Shown: positions 16,172 through 25,046, counted from the stretch's first letter. The stretch: 64,000 bases of DNA from Collimonas sp. PA-H2 (GCF_002564105.1 NZ_PDBX01000001.1:620001-684000), one strand, 5' to 3'. The notes: a model not told the origin generated them from the sequence alone. Translations and numbers: made by a program.

Positions 16172-17476
16172 ATGAATGTTACAAACAATCACGATTTGGG
16201 CGCACGCAATGCCGAGGCCACCCTGATCGATCCTCTGAACAAGGGACTGGGCGCATTTCAGCAAGCGCTGACTGCCACCGAGGCCAAGGCGCTCAACTGG
16301 AATTTGCTGCGGGAAGACCTGAGCCTGCCGACCGCCGTGCTGTATGAAGAGCGCATGAACCACAATCTGCAGTGGATGCAACAGTTCGTTAGCGAATACG
16401 GCGTCAAGCTGGCGCCGCACGGCAAAACCACCATGGCGCCGAAGCTGTTCGCGCGCCAGCTGGCCGGCGGCGCCTGGGGCATCACCCTGGCCACTGCGCA
16501 CCAGACCCGGGTCGCCTATCAGCACGGCGTGCGGCGCGTGATCATGGCCAACCAGCTGGTCGGCAAGCAGAACATGGCGATCATTGCCGATCTGCTGGAC
16601 GATACTTCGTTTGATTTCTGCTGCCTGGTCGATTCGGCCGACGGCGTCGATCAGCTGGGCGCCTTCTTCCAGGCGCGCCGGCAAAAGCTGCACGTGCTGC
16701 TGGAACTGGGTCCTGACGGCGGCCGCACCGGCATCCGCAATCCGCAACAGCAGGAAGCAGTGCTGGCGGCGCTGGCGCGCTGGCCGGACAGCCTGGTGCT
16801 GGCCGGGGTTGAAGTCTATGAGGGCGTACTGAAAGAAGAAGCCGAGATCCGCGCCTTCCTGCAGCACGCCGTCGCCTGTGCCAAACAGCTGGCCGTCGAT
16901 GGCCGCTTTGCCGCCCGCGCTGCGGTGCAGCCGGTGATCCTGACCGGCGCCGGTTCGGCCTGGTACGACGTGGTCGCCGAGGAATTCGCCAAGACCGATA
17001 TCGGCTTGCCGCTGGACGTGGTGCTGCGTCCCGGCTGCTACCTGACGCACGACGTCGGCATCTATCGCGCGGCGCAGGCGCAGATACAGACCCGCAATCC
17101 GATCGCCCGCAAGATGCGCACCGAATTGCAGCCGGCCCTGCAGCTGTGGGCTTATGTGCAATCGATTCCGGAAGCCGGCAAGGCCATCATCGCACTCGGC
17201 AAGCGCGACGCCGCCTTCGATGCCGGCCTGCCTTTGCCTGCCCTGCATTACCGCCCCGGCGATGCAGCGCCGACAGCGACGCCGGCGCACTGGCAGCTAA
17301 CCGGCATGATGGACCAGCACGCATATCTGCAGATCAGCGCAGGCGACGATATCAAGGTCGGCGACATGCTCGGTTTCGACATCTCGCACCCCTGCCTGAC
17401 CTTTGACAAATGGCGCCAGATTGCCGTGCTCAATCCACAGCATCAGGTCGTGGATGTGATCCAGACTTTCTTTTAA
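16172..17476 (+). CDS. D-serine deaminase-like PLP enzyme (DSD1/D-threonine aldolase family)
   Basis: A fold-type III PLP enzyme of 434 residues. The PLP lysine is in LAPHGKTTMAPK (Lys 85), and the C-terminal zinc pair is in ISHPCLTFDKW (His 406, Cys 408), the His-X-Cys arrangement of eukaryotic-type D-serine dehydratases. ATG at 16172 follows GGAAGGGA; an in-frame TTG six bases earlier is less likely. It probably deaminates or cleaves a D-hydroxy-amino acid; D-serine and D-threonine cannot be told apart by eye. First gene of the plus-strand arm, 19 bases before the kinase. Confidence 0.85.
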   Translation: MNVTNNHDLGARNAEATLIDPLNKGLGAFQQALTATEAKALNWNLLREDLSLPTAVLYEERMNHNLQWMQQFVSEYGVKLAPHGKTTMAPKLFARQLAGGAWGITLATAHQTRVAYQHGVRRVIMANQLVGKQNMAIIADLLDDTSFDFCCLVDSADGVDQLGAFFQARRQKLHVLLELGPDGGRTGIRNPQQQEAVLAALARWPDSLVLAGVEVYEGVLKEEAEIRAFLQHAVACAKQLAVDGRFAARAAVQPVILTGAGSAWYDVVAEEFAKTDIGLPLDVVLRPGCYLTHDVGIYRAAQAQIQTRNPIARKMRTELQPALQLWAYVQSIPEAGKAIIALGKRDAAFDAGLPLPALHYRPGDAAPTATPAHWQLTGMMDQHAYLQISAGDDIKVGDMLGFDISHPCLTFDKWRQIAVLNPQHQVVDVIQTFF

Positions 17477-17495
17477 TCCTGATCCCGGCACCGTA

Positions 17496-18428
17496 ATGAG
17501 CAAAGCAATGACCCTAGATATCCTGGCCTACGGCGAAGCGATGGTGGAATTCAACCAGCGGGTTCACGACGCCCGCATGTACCTGCAAGGCTTCGGCGGC
17601 GACACCTCGAATTTCTGCATCGCCGCAGCCCGCCAGGGCGCGCGCAGCGGTTATATCAGTGCGCTCGGCAACGACCAGTTCGGCGACAAGCTGCGCGCGC
17701 TGTGGCAGGCCGAAGAGGTCGACGCCAGCCACGTGGCCAGCGACGCCAGTGCGGCCACCGGTGTGTATTTTGTCTCGCACGACCGCGATGGCCACCACTT
17801 CGATTACCTGCGCGCCGGCTCGGCTGCCAGCCGCTACAACAGCGCGCAGTTGCCGCTGGCGGCGATCGCCGCGGCCAAGGTGCTGCACCTGTCCGGCATC
17901 AGTCTGGCGATCAGTGCATCGGCCTGCGACGCCGGCCTGGCAGCGATGGCGCATGCGCGCAAGCACGGCGTCAAGACTTCGCTGGACACCAATCTGCGGC
18001 TGAAACTGTGGCCGCTGGACCGGGCTCGGGAAAAAATGCGCGCAGCCTTTGCGCTGTGCGATATCTGCCTGCCCAGCTGGGACGACATCAGCGCCCTCAC
18101 CGGCCTCGACGAGCGCGACGCGATTGTCGACGAGCTGCTGTCCTACGGCATCGGCCTGATCGCATTCAAGCTCGGCGCAGAGGGCTGCTATGTTGCGACA
18201 GCCAAGGAACGCCGCCTGGTGCCGCCTTTCAGCGTCGAAGCGATTGATGCTACCGGCGCCGGCGACTGCTTCGGCGGCGCCTTCATCGCCCGCATCGTGG
18301 CTGGCGACGACCCTTTCCGCGCCGCCCGCTACGCTAATATATGCGCGGCCTTGTCGACCACCGGCTACGGCGCGGTGGCGCCGATTCCGCAGGCGCGGCA
18401 GGTTGAGGAAATACTTGGATCGGCGTGA
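17496..18428 (+). CDS. PfkB-family sugar kinase (2-keto-3-deoxygluconate kinase-like)
   Basis: A ribokinase-fold kinase of 310 residues. It shows the N-terminal GFGGDTSNFCIAAARQGARSG signature, KLGAEGCYV, and the catalytic DATGAGDCFGGAF near residue 251 with the general-base Asp. The wording is closest to KdgK-type enzymes, but in this D-amino-acid locus the substrate need not be 2-keto-3-deoxygluconate. It follows the deaminase by 19 bases and is probably its operon partner. A hydroxy-acid or keto-acid product of the locus could be the substrate; that is inference. Confidence 0.88.
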   Translation: MSKAMTLDILAYGEAMVEFNQRVHDARMYLQGFGGDTSNFCIAAARQGARSGYISALGNDQFGDKLRALWQAEEVDASHVASDASAATGVYFVSHDRDGHHFDYLRAGSAASRYNSAQLPLAAIAAAKVLHLSGISLAISASACDAGLAAMAHARKHGVKTSLDTNLRLKLWPLDRAREKMRAAFALCDICLPSWDDISALTGLDERDAIVDELLSYGIGLIAFKLGAEGCYVATAKERRLVPPFSVEAIDATGAGDCFGGAFIARIVAGDDPFRAARYANICAALSTTGYGAVAPIPQARQVEEILGSA

Positions 18429-18440
18429 GGCGCAAGCATC

Positions 18441-19937
18441 TTATACTGAACCAAGCTGTGCCGCGAGCAGCGCTTCGACGATTTCCCCCAGCCGCTTGAT
18501 ACCGCGCTCGATCTGCGGCGAAAACGGCTGACCGCAGCATAGACGCAGGTAATGATCGAAGCGCTGCGAATTGGAAAACATCAGGCCGGGCGCGATCCGT
18601 ATCCCTTCCCGCAGCGCCGCTTCAAACACCGCCTTCGACGACAGTTGCCGCGGCAGCTCGACCCACAGCAGGGCGCCGCCATCCGGCGTGCTGATGCGGG
18701 TGCCGGCCGGAAAATGCGTGGTGATCGCCTCCGCGGTGCGAGCGCGTTGCACCCGCAGAGCCTCGCGCAGACGCCGCAGATGGCGCTCATAAGCGCTGGA
18801 AGCCATGAATTCCGCGGCGGCCATCTGCGCCCATTCCTCGTTGGCGCGGGTATGCGCAAATTTCAGCATCTCGATGCGCGCCTGCCAGCGGCCGCCGACC
18901 ATCCATCCCAGCCGCATGCCAGGCGCCAGGACTTTATTCAGCGAAGCACAGTAGATCACATTGCCGCTGCGATCCCAGGCTTTCAAGGCGCTCGCCGAAC
19001 TGCTCTGCGGCACCAGCTCGCTATAGGAATCATCCTCGATCACCGCCATGCCGTGCCGTTCGCACAGCGCCACCAGACGCTCCTTGTGCGCATCCGGCAT
19101 GATGCTGCCGAGCGGATTCTGCAGGTTCGGCACTACCACCACCGCCTTGATATTGCCGTAGGTCTGCAGCGCCAGCTGCAATGCTTCCACCGAGATGCCG
19201 GTACGGGCGCTGGTCGGGATTTCAAGCGCGCGCATGCCCAGGCTTTCCAGCACCTGCAGCAGGCCATAGTAAGTGGGCGATTCGACCGCAATGGTGTCGC
19301 CTGGCTGCGCCACTGCGCGCAGGGCCAGGTTGATCGCCTCGATGCAGCCGTGGGTGACGATCACATCTTCCGGCGCCAGCTGGATGCCGATGGCGAGGCT
19401 GCGCTTGGCAAGGATTTGCCGGAACGCCGGGTTGGCGCTGTGCGACATCATGCTGGTCAACACCTGCGGCCGCTGGCGCAAAGTACGGATCGCCGCATTT
19501 TTCAAGGCTTCCACCGCATACAGTTCGGATGCGCAGCTGGCGCCGCTCAGGTCCAGCGTGACGGTGCTGGCGCGGCCGCGGGCAATCACTTCCGAGACCC
19601 GCTCATGGATACCCGCATACTGGGCCGACATCAGCGCCGGCGCGCTCGCCAGGTCGGCCTCCTCCGCCAGCGCCAGCCGCCGCGCCGGCAGCACGAAATA
19701 ACCGGAACGCGGCCGCGCCTGCAGCCAGCCGCCTTGTTCCAGGTAGCGTAGCGCCTGCAAGGCAGTCGACAGGCTGACTTGGTGCTGCCGCATCAGTTCG
19801 CGCACCGAAGGCATGCGGTCGCCCGGCGCCAGCGCAGCGGCCTGAATCGCCGCCAGATAATGTTCGGCCAGCTGGCGATAGAGCAGTTGCTGGGGTAAGG
19901 ACTTGGCGGGAGAGTGTGACAAGGGGGGCTTGCTCAT
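18441..19937 (-). CDS. MocR/PdxR-type regulator (GntR HTH plus aminotransferase fold)
   Basis: 498 residues: an N-terminal GntR winged helix (GDRMPSVRELMRQHQVSLST, about 38-58) fused to a fold-type I aminotransferase-like domain, with the PLP lysine in SLNKVLAPGMRLGW near residue 334 and VVVPNLQNPLGS for the cofactor ring. Such proteins sense PLP or amino compounds. It is convergent with the kinase and divergent from a DUF2917 gene, a pairing I recall from many Burkholderiales, so the 187-base gap upstream is its likely target. No link to the D-amino-acid module is shown beyond proximity. Confidence 0.92.
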   Translation of the reverse strand: MSKPPLSHSPAKSLPQQLLYRQLAEHYLAAIQAAALAPGDRMPSVRELMRQHQVSLSTALQALRYLEQGGWLQARPRSGYFVLPARRLALAEEADLASAPALMSAQYAGIHERVSEVIARGRASTVTLDLSGASCASELYAVEALKNAAIRTLRQRPQVLTSMMSHSANPAFRQILAKRSLAIGIQLAPEDVIVTHGCIEAINLALRAVAQPGDTIAVESPTYYGLLQVLESLGMRALEIPTSARTGISVEALQLALQTYGNIKAVVVVPNLQNPLGSIMPDAHKERLVALCERHGMAVIEDDSYSELVPQSSSASALKAWDRSGNVIYCASLNKVLAPGMRLGWMVGGRWQARIEMLKFAHTRANEEWAQMAAAEFMASSAYERHLRRLREALRVQRARTAEAITTHFPAGTRISTPDGGALLWVELPRQLSSKAVFEAALREGIRIAPGLMFSNSQRFDHYLRLCCGQPFSPQIERGIKRLGEIVEALLAAQLGSV

Positions 19938-20124
19938 GGCGGTGACGGAGTGGATCAGTGTGGTGCATTTGCGGAAAACGGAACAGATACAGAATAAGTC
20001 AAAATGGACAGCAACAGATGGTTAAAGCGCTCGCTGTTGCGTTGCATTCTGCCGACTGCTGTGCCTGTTTCAACGCCCCACGGGCAGTTACGCTTGAGCC
20101 ATCTTTTTGACTCTGGAAAACGCC

Positions 20125-20451
20125 ATGGACAGCCCTACCGGCAGCACCACGCTCAGCCTGAAGCACGACCGCAGCACCCTGTTCCATGCCAGCCGCGGCA
20201 CGGCAATCGTCTCCATGCGGGGCAAGATCCTGATTGCGGCAGCAAATGAATGCCTGACCGACATCACGCTTGCCAGTTGCACGATCATTGCCGAGGGCGA
20301 ATGCCATGTACTGCAACGAAGCGGCTGGGTGCGTTTGCAGGCCGGCGGCGCCGAACGTGCCGCTTGCCTGTTGATGGCGCCGGCGGAAAACCGCCTGGCG
20401 ACGCTCTGGCAACGCTGGCGGCGGCGCACGCAGGCACCTGAACCATGTTGA
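20125..20451 (+). CDS. Small DUF2917-type protein
   Basis: A 108-residue protein without signal peptide or membrane segment. The pattern LSLKHDRSTLFHASRGTAIVSMRGKILIAA followed by a basic C-terminus (WQRWRRR) fits the DUF2917 family, which looks like a small cupin-like beta protein. ATG at 20125 is preferred to an in-frame TTG at 20107; the ribosome-binding site (CTGGA) is weak. It is divergent from the MocR regulator and probably controlled by it. The function is unknown. Confidence 0.65.
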   Translation: MDSPTGSTTLSLKHDRSTLFHASRGTAIVSMRGKILIAAANECLTDITLASCTIIAEGECHVLQRSGWVRLQAGGAERAACLLMAPAENRLATLWQRWRRRTQAPEPC

Positions 20452-20534
20452 TCTATCAATAATCAGGCACGGCTATTGATATCGGCATAGCAAAGCGCTT
20501 GTTGCGAAATGCCGATCTGCTTTATTCTGTAGGC

Positions 20535-21242
20535 ATGAGCATCACTCGTGAAGATCTTGAGCAGGACCGTCTGCGGACCATCCTGGATAACACCCCGATT
20601 GCCTCCGCCCTGTTGTCGGAAGCAGCGCTGGAGGCATCATGGCGCGCCGCCCTGGCATCGCTGCCGGATCCCGGCGGCGACGTCTGGCTGTTCGGCTACG
20701 GTTCGCTGATCTGGAATCCGATGGTGGAACACAGCGAGCGCGTACCCGCCAAGCTGTACGGCTATCACCGCGGTTTCTACCTGTATTCGCGCATCAACCG
20801 CGGCACCTGGGACAATCCCGGCCTAGTGCTGGGACTGGACCGCGGCGGTTCCTGCCAGGGCATCGCCTTCCGCATCCCCGCCGTCAGCATAGAAACCGAA
20901 CTGAAAATGCTATGGCGCCGCGAAATGCTGACCGGCGCCTACCTGCCGCGCTGGCTGCCGATGCAGCTGAAAGACAAGCACGGCCCCCGCATCAAGGCCC
21001 TGGCCTTCGTCATGAACCGCAACCACAACAGCTACACCGGCCGCTTGCCGGACCCAACCGTAGTCTCCCACCTGCGCGACGCCTGCGGCCTCTACGGCCC
21101 AGCCAGAGAATACCTGCGCAACACCCTGGAAGGCCTGCTCAAGGAAGGCTTCCAAGACCCCTACCTGGCCCGCCTGTGGGCGCAACTCGAATCCGGCAAA
21201 GATCAGCCTGCGGCAAAAAAAATAGCCGGGCTGGTGCCGTAA
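20535..21242 (+). CDS. chaC: Gamma-glutamylcyclotransferase ChaC
   Basis: A cytosolic enzyme acting on glutathione to give 5-oxoproline and Cys-Gly. The substrate-loop motif FGYGSLIWNP is near residues 54-63, with GYHRGFYLYSRINRGTWDNPGLVLGLDRGG after it. ATG at 20535 gives 235 residues, as in E. coli ChaC (about 231). Oddity: the stop codon TAA at 21240-21242 is the first three bases of a mobile element, so the last codons (GGG CTG GTG CCG) are the left target duplication. The second duplication continues in the same frame beyond the element, so the original C-terminus may have differed. Confidence 0.92.
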   Translation: MSITREDLEQDRLRTILDNTPIASALLSEAALEASWRAALASLPDPGGDVWLFGYGSLIWNPMVEHSERVPAKLYGYHRGFYLYSRINRGTWDNPGLVLGLDRGGSCQGIAFRIPAVSIETELKMLWRREMLTGAYLPRWLPMQLKDKHGPRIKALAFVMNRNHNSYTGRLPDPTVVSHLRDACGLYGPAREYLRNTLEGLLKEGFQDPYLARLWAQLESGKDQPAAKKIAGLVP

Positions 21243-21431
21243 TGCTGTTCAGTTAGGGCAGAACGACATGGCGTAGGGTGGGCACTCCGTGTCCACGCAG
21301 TATCATGGATATTCGTGTCTCTGACATTCGTGCCCCGGCTACGCCCCCCGGCCCGTCCGCGTGGGCACGGAGTGCCCACCCTACGAGTTCCGCAAATAAA
21401 AATACCGTTCAGTCTTAACTGAACGGCATTA
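21240..21431. mobile_element. IS4-type miniature inverted-repeat element at the chaC stop
   Basis: A 192-bp element begins TAATGCTGTTCAGTTA and ends TAACTGAACGGCATTA, so its ends are inverted copies. It is bounded by perfect 12-bp direct repeats GGGCTGGTGCCG (21228-21239 and 21432-21443), a target duplication. The right end read inward (TAATGCCGTTCAGTTAAG) differs by one base from the E. coli IS4 terminus as I remember it (TAATGCCGATCAGTTAAG), and IS4 makes 11-13-bp duplications. Inside is a large inverted repeat, GTAGGGTGGGCACTCCGTG at 21273 and its complement ending 21384, plus a terminator-like hairpin at 21405-21426. No coding capacity. Confidence 0.85.
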
Positions 21432-21442
21432 GGGCTGGTGCC

Positions 21443-21509
21443 GTTGCTTTTGACGTTGCGGTTGCTTTTGAAGTTGCAGTTGCAGTTGCAGTTGCAGTTG
21501 CTTTTGACG
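21443..21509. repeat. Hexamer tandem repeat (GTTGCA/GTTGCT)
   Basis: Imperfect hexamers include four perfect GTTGCA units plus a partial one at 21473-21501, flanked by GTTGCTTTTGACG-type variants on both sides. It lies directly after the element at the chaC 3' end. A slippage-prone microsatellite; no product is proposed. Confidence 0.8.
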
Positions 21510-21529
21510 TGCCCCGCATTGAGACGTTG

Positions 21530-21624
21530 CCAAATCCGGCGCGTGTCAGCCGGGAATTGTGGGGGACATGTTTGAGCCGAAGGCGAGTTTTGTCCCCCAC
21601 CCGGCTGATACGCGCCGGATTTGG
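21530..21624. repeat. Long cruciform repeat
   Basis: CCAAATCCGGCGCGTGTCAG at 21530 pairs with CTGATACGCGCCGGATTTGG ending 21624, with one non-Watson-Crick position. An inner stem GTGGGGGACA/TGTCCCCCAC continues it, so about 95 bases can fold into one hairpin. Related repeats are familiar from intergenic regions of beta- and gammaproteobacteria. Confidence 0.8.
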
Positions 21625-21672
21625 GGACCCGACCGAAGGGAGGGCAACGGCTTTGCGGTCGCCTTCTTTTTG

Positions 21673-21719
21673 GTTACTTTTCTTGCGCCCGGCGAGGGGG
21701 CGAAGCAAGAAAAAGTGAC
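21673..21719. repeat. GTTACTTTTCTTGC hairpin repeat
   Basis: GTTACTTTTCTTGC and GCAAGAAAAAGTGAC are near-complementary arms around a GC-rich loop. It sits immediately after the cruciform, and I recall the two being found as a unit in other genomes. No gene is visible in it. Confidence 0.7.
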
Positions 21720-21818
21720 TAGCTGCCGGGCTACCCCCGGCAAGCATCCACGGAGTAGCAACCGTGTTATCAACCCACAGACCGTTCTTAGCGTGCCACC
21801 GCATTCACTCCGTAGAAC

Positions 21819-21881
21819 GTCAAACGGGGTCAGAGTAATTTTCGCAAAGAACCGCGAAAAAAAACTCTGACCCCGTTTGAC
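21819..21881. repeat. Perfect 18-bp-arm hairpin downstream of leuA
   Basis: GTCAAACGGGGTCAGAGT at 21819-21836 is exactly complementary to 21864-21881, with a further inner stem TTTTCGC/GCGAAAA. It begins 16 bases past the leuA stop and could terminate leuA. The GGGGTCAGAGT wording resembles REP-type sequences associated with RAYT transposases. The rest of the 654-base gap is covered by the other repeats listed; nothing else is visible. Confidence 0.75.
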
Positions 21882-21896
21882 TGCACAGGTGCGTGA

Positions 21897-23447
21897 TTAC
21901 AGTTGCGGGTTCAGTTTTTCGGACTTGGAATGCAGCTTGTTCAGCGCCGACAGATAGGCCTTGGCCGATGCCACCACGATATCCAGGTCAGCGCCAACGC
22001 CGTTGACAATACGCCCCGCCTTGGACAAACGCATGGTCACCTCGCCCTGCGACTGCGTACCCGTAGTAATCGCATTCACCGAGAACAGCAACAACTCCGC
22101 CCCGCTCGCAACCTTGGTCTCGATCGCATTCACAATCGCATCCACCGGCCCGTTACCCTCACCCGCACAAGCCGACTCCTTGCCATCGATCGAAAACACC
22201 ACCTGCGCACTAGGCTTCTCGCCAGTCTCAGAATGCTGCGACAAGGACACGAAACGATAAAACTCCTGGTCATGCGACTGCTGCTCCTCCGACACCAGCC
22301 CGATGATATCCTCGTCGAAAATCTCCGACTTGCGATCCGCCAGCTCCTTGAAACGCGCAAACGCCGCATTCACCTCAGTCTCCGACTCCAGCGCAATCCC
22401 CAGCTCCTCCAGCCGCTGCTTGAATGCGTTGCGCCCCGACAGCTTGCCCAGCACGATCTTGTTGGCGCTCCAGCCGACATCCTCGGCCCGCATGATTTCA
22501 TAGGTGTCGCGCGCCTTCAGCACGCCATCCTGATGGATCCCCGACGCATGCGCGAATGCATTGGCCCCCACCACCGACTTGTTCGGCTGCACCGCAAAAC
22601 CGGTGATCTGCGACACCAGCTTGGAAGCCGGCACGATTTGCGTGGTATCGATGCCGATATCCAGGTTGTAGTAATCGCGGCGCGTCCGCACCGCCATCAC
22701 GATTTCTTCCAGCGCCGTATTGCCGGCCCGCTCACCCAGGCCATTGATGGTGCACTCGACCTGGCGCGCGCCGCCGATCATCACCCCTGCCAGCGAATTG
22801 GCCACCGCCATGCCCAGGTCGTTATGGCAATGCACCGACCAGATCGCCTTGTCCGAATTCGGAATCCGCTCGCGCAAAGTCTTCAGCATGTGGCCGTACA
22901 GTTCCGGCACGCCGTAACCAACGGTATCGGCAAAATTGATGGTGGTGGCGCCCTCGGCAATCACCGCTTCCAGCACGCGGCAGAGGAAATCCATATCGGA
23001 ACGGCTGCCGTCTTCCGGGCTGAACTCGACGTCATCGGTAAACTTGCGGGCAAAACGCACCGCGTTTTTGGCTTGCTCGAACACCTGGTCCGGCGTCATG
23101 CGCAGCTTCTTTTCCATATGCAGCGGCGAAGTTGCCAGGAAGGTATGAATCCGCTTGCGTTCGGCCGGCTGTAAAGCCTCGGCGGCGCGTGCGATATCCT
23201 TGTCGTTAGCGCGCGACAGAGAACAGACAGTAGAATCCTTGATGATACCGGCGATCGCCTTGATCGCCTCGAAATCCCCCGGCGAAGCGGCGGCAAATCC
23301 GGCTTCGATCACGTCCACTTTCATGCGCTCCAGCTGGCGGGCGATACGGATCTTTTCATCCTTGGTCATCGAGGCGCCGGGCGATTGTTCGCCATCGCGC
23401 AAGGTGGTGTCGAAGATGATCAGTTTTTCGGGCGAGTTGGCTGCCAT
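21897..23447 (-). CDS. leuA: 2-isopropylmalate synthase
   Basis: First enzyme of leucine synthesis, condensing acetyl-CoA with 2-ketoisovalerate. The catalytic barrel opens with [18 protein letters not shown], with the metal-binding [13 protein letters not shown] motif and [18 protein letters not shown] downstream, then the C-terminal regulatory domain that binds leucine. ATG at 23447 follows TCTGGAG and gives 516 residues, the type I length; the longer frame to 23480 is less likely. Downstream of pssA and kbp on the same strand but after a terminator, so it is probably transcribed separately. Confidence 0.97.
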   Translation of the reverse strand: MAANSPEKLIIFDTTLRDGEQSPGASMTKDEKIRIARQLERMKVDVIEAGFAAASPGDFEAIKAIAGIIKDSTVCSLSRANDKDIARAAEALQPAERKRIHTFLATSPLHMEKKLRMTPDQVFEQAKNAVRFARKFTDDVEFSPEDGSRSDMDFLCRVLEAVIAEGATTINFADTVGYGVPELYGHMLKTLRERIPNSDKAIWSVHCHNDLGMAVANSLAGVMIGGARQVECTINGLGERAGNTALEEIVMAVRTRRDYYNLDIGIDTTQIVPASKLVSQITGFAVQPNKSVVGANAFAHASGIHQDGVLKARDTYEIMRAEDVGWSANKIVLGKLSGRNAFKQRLEELGIALESETEVNAAFARFKELADRKSEIFDEDIIGLVSEEQQSHDQEFYRFVSLSQHSETGEKPSAQVVFSIDGKESACAGEGNGPVDAIVNAIETKVASGAELLLFSVNAITTGTQSQGEVTMRLSKAGRIVNGVGADLDIVVASAKAYLSALNKLHSKSEKLNPQL

Positions 23448-23530
23448 GCTGTGCTCCAGATTGGTCTTGTGAACTATCAATTTTAAAGACTTTGGCGCTT
23501 TCCTGTATATAAATCACCAGATAATGGACG

Positions 23531-23560
23531 TAAAAAAACCGCCCGGGGCTAAGCGGGCGG
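23531..23560 (-). terminator. Intrinsic terminator downstream of kbp
   Basis: On the minus strand CCGCCCG and CGGGCGG form a stem followed by seven T. It separates kbp from leuA. Confidence 0.85.
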
Positions 23561-23580
23561 CTGGTAGGGGTTGCCGGTGA

Positions 23581-24060
23581 TCAGGCAAGCGGCGGAATGC
23601 GCAGCTTCTGGCCTGGATAAATCTTGTCCGGGCTGGTCAGCATCGGCTTGTTGGCTTCAAAAATCGCCGGGTACTTGTTTGGATCGCCATAGTACTGCTT
23701 GGAAATCTTCGACAGGTTGTCGCCGCTGACCACGTCATACCATTGCGATTCGTCGGCAGCTTCCGCGACGGTCAGGTTATCGTTGACGTCCTTGACATCC
23801 TTGACGTTACCGCAGCACAAAATGATTTTCTCGCGGGTTGCCTGGTCCGGCGCTTCGCCGCTGGCGGTGACGCTGGAAGAAGCGGCATCGAAAGCGATAG
23901 TCAGACCGCTGGTGTCAATCCCTTGAGTACCGACGTAGGTCTTGATCGCGTCGGCTGCGGCATTCTGCAGTTCTTCGACATTCGGCGCTGCCGCCACTTC
24001 TTCTGGCTTGTGCCCCAGCAGCTTTTCACCGGCGTCCTTAAAAAAAGAAAGTAAACCCAT
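23581..24060 (-). CDS. kbp: BON and LysM domain protein (potassium-binding Kbp/YgaU)
   Basis: A 159-residue protein starting MGLLSFFKDAGEKLLG, as E. coli Kbp (149 residues) does. A BON domain (about 25-90) is followed by a C-terminal LysM domain (WYDVVSGDNLSKISKQYYGD ... IYPGQKLRIP). In E. coli Kbp is a cytoplasmic potassium sensor. ATG at 24060 has CTGGAG before it; a longer frame to 24129 has no support. A terminator follows. Confidence 0.93.
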   Translation of the reverse strand: MGLLSFFKDAGEKLLGHKPEEVAAAPNVEELQNAAADAIKTYVGTQGIDTSGLTIAFDAASSSVTASGEAPDQATREKIILCCGNVKDVKDVNDNLTVAEAADESQWYDVVSGDNLSKISKQYYGDPNKYPAIFEANKPMLTSPDKIYPGQKLRIPPLA

Positions 24061-24173
24061 TTTTTTCTCCAGTAGTAGTTGAAAAAGGATGATGCCACTA
24101 GCCTCGCTACCGTGCTGCTTGCAACACAAGGTTTAACAACATTTAACCTTACAAATATTTCACGGGCATTACC

Positions 24174-25046
24174 TTAGTCCTTATCGTCGTGCTCTAGTTC
24201 CGTCTGCACGATGCTGACCGGCTTGCCCTTGAACCAACGCCAGAAATACACGCCGAAGCCCGACAAGGCGTACATCACGAACAGACCGAACAATACTTTT
24301 GACGGATCGCTGAAAATCGCCACCAGCGCCAGCACCACCAGGAACGCCGCGATGAAGGGCATCGGCTTGCGCAGGTTGATGTCCTTGAAGCTGTAGAAAG
24401 GCACGTTGCTGACCATGGTCAGGCCGGCGTACAAGGTGATAGCCCAGGCAGCCCAACTCAGCGATGTGCCCTGGAAACCAAGATCGTCCATCAGCCACAC
24501 AAAACCGGCCACCAGTGCCGCTGCCGCAGGACTAGGCAAGCCCTGGAAATAACGTTTATCCACCACCGCGATATTGGTGTTGAAGCGCGCCAGCCGCAAG
24601 GCGCCGCCGGCGCAATAGACGAAAGCCGCCAGCCAGCCCAGTTTGCCCATGCCGCGCAAGGACCACTCGTACACCACCAGCGCCGGCGCGGCGCCGAACG
24701 ACACCATGTCGGACAGGCTGTCGTATTGGGCCCCGAATTCGCTCTGGGTATTGGTCAAGCGAGCGACCCGGCCATCGAGGCTGTCCAGCACCATCGCCAC
24801 GAAAATGGCGATCGAGGCTTGATCGAAACGCAGGTTCATCGCCATCACGATGGCATAGAAACCACAAAACAGTGCTGCCGTGGTAAACGCATTCGGCAAC
24901 AGATAGATGCCGCGCCGGCGCCGCGCCGGCGGACTGATATCTTCTTCGTCCAGATACTCGCTGCGCTCGGGACTCTTGTACGGGCGCAGCGCTTTGGGGA
25001 ACTGTGCGACGTTACTCTTCGCTTTACGGCGCTTGAATGTGGCCAT
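24174..25046 (-). CDS. pssA: CDP-diacylglycerol-serine O-phosphatidyltransferase
   Basis: An inner-membrane enzyme making phosphatidylserine from CDP-diacylglycerol and serine. The CDP-alcohol phosphotransferase motif D-G-x2-A-R-x8-G-x3-D-x3-D is visible as DSLDGRVARLTNTQSEFG then YDSLSD. It has a basic N-terminal tail and several hydrophobic segments in 290 residues, the type of many betaproteobacteria rather than the peripheral E. coli enzyme. Psd lies 80 bases upstream on the same strand, so the two steps to phosphatidylethanolamine are encoded together. Confidence 0.95.
   Translation of the reverse strand: MATFKRRKAKSNVAQFPKALRPYKSPERSEYLDEEDISPPARRRRGIYLLPNAFTTAALFCGFYAIVMAMNLRFDQASIAIFVAMVLDSLDGRVARLTNTQSEFGAQYDSLSDMVSFGAAPALVVYEWSLRGMGKLGWLAAFVYCAGGALRLARFNTNIAVVDKRYFQGLPSPAAAALVAGFVWLMDDLGFQGTSLSWAAWAITLYAGLTMVSNVPFYSFKDINLRKPMPFIAAFLVVLALVAIFSDPSKVLFGLFVMYALSGFGVYFWRWFKGKPVSIVQTELEHDDKD

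Noticed and set aside
21443..21509. GTTGCA hexamers as a CRISPR-like or coding repeat
   Set aside because: Units are contiguous without spacers, and the frames give only simple repeats.
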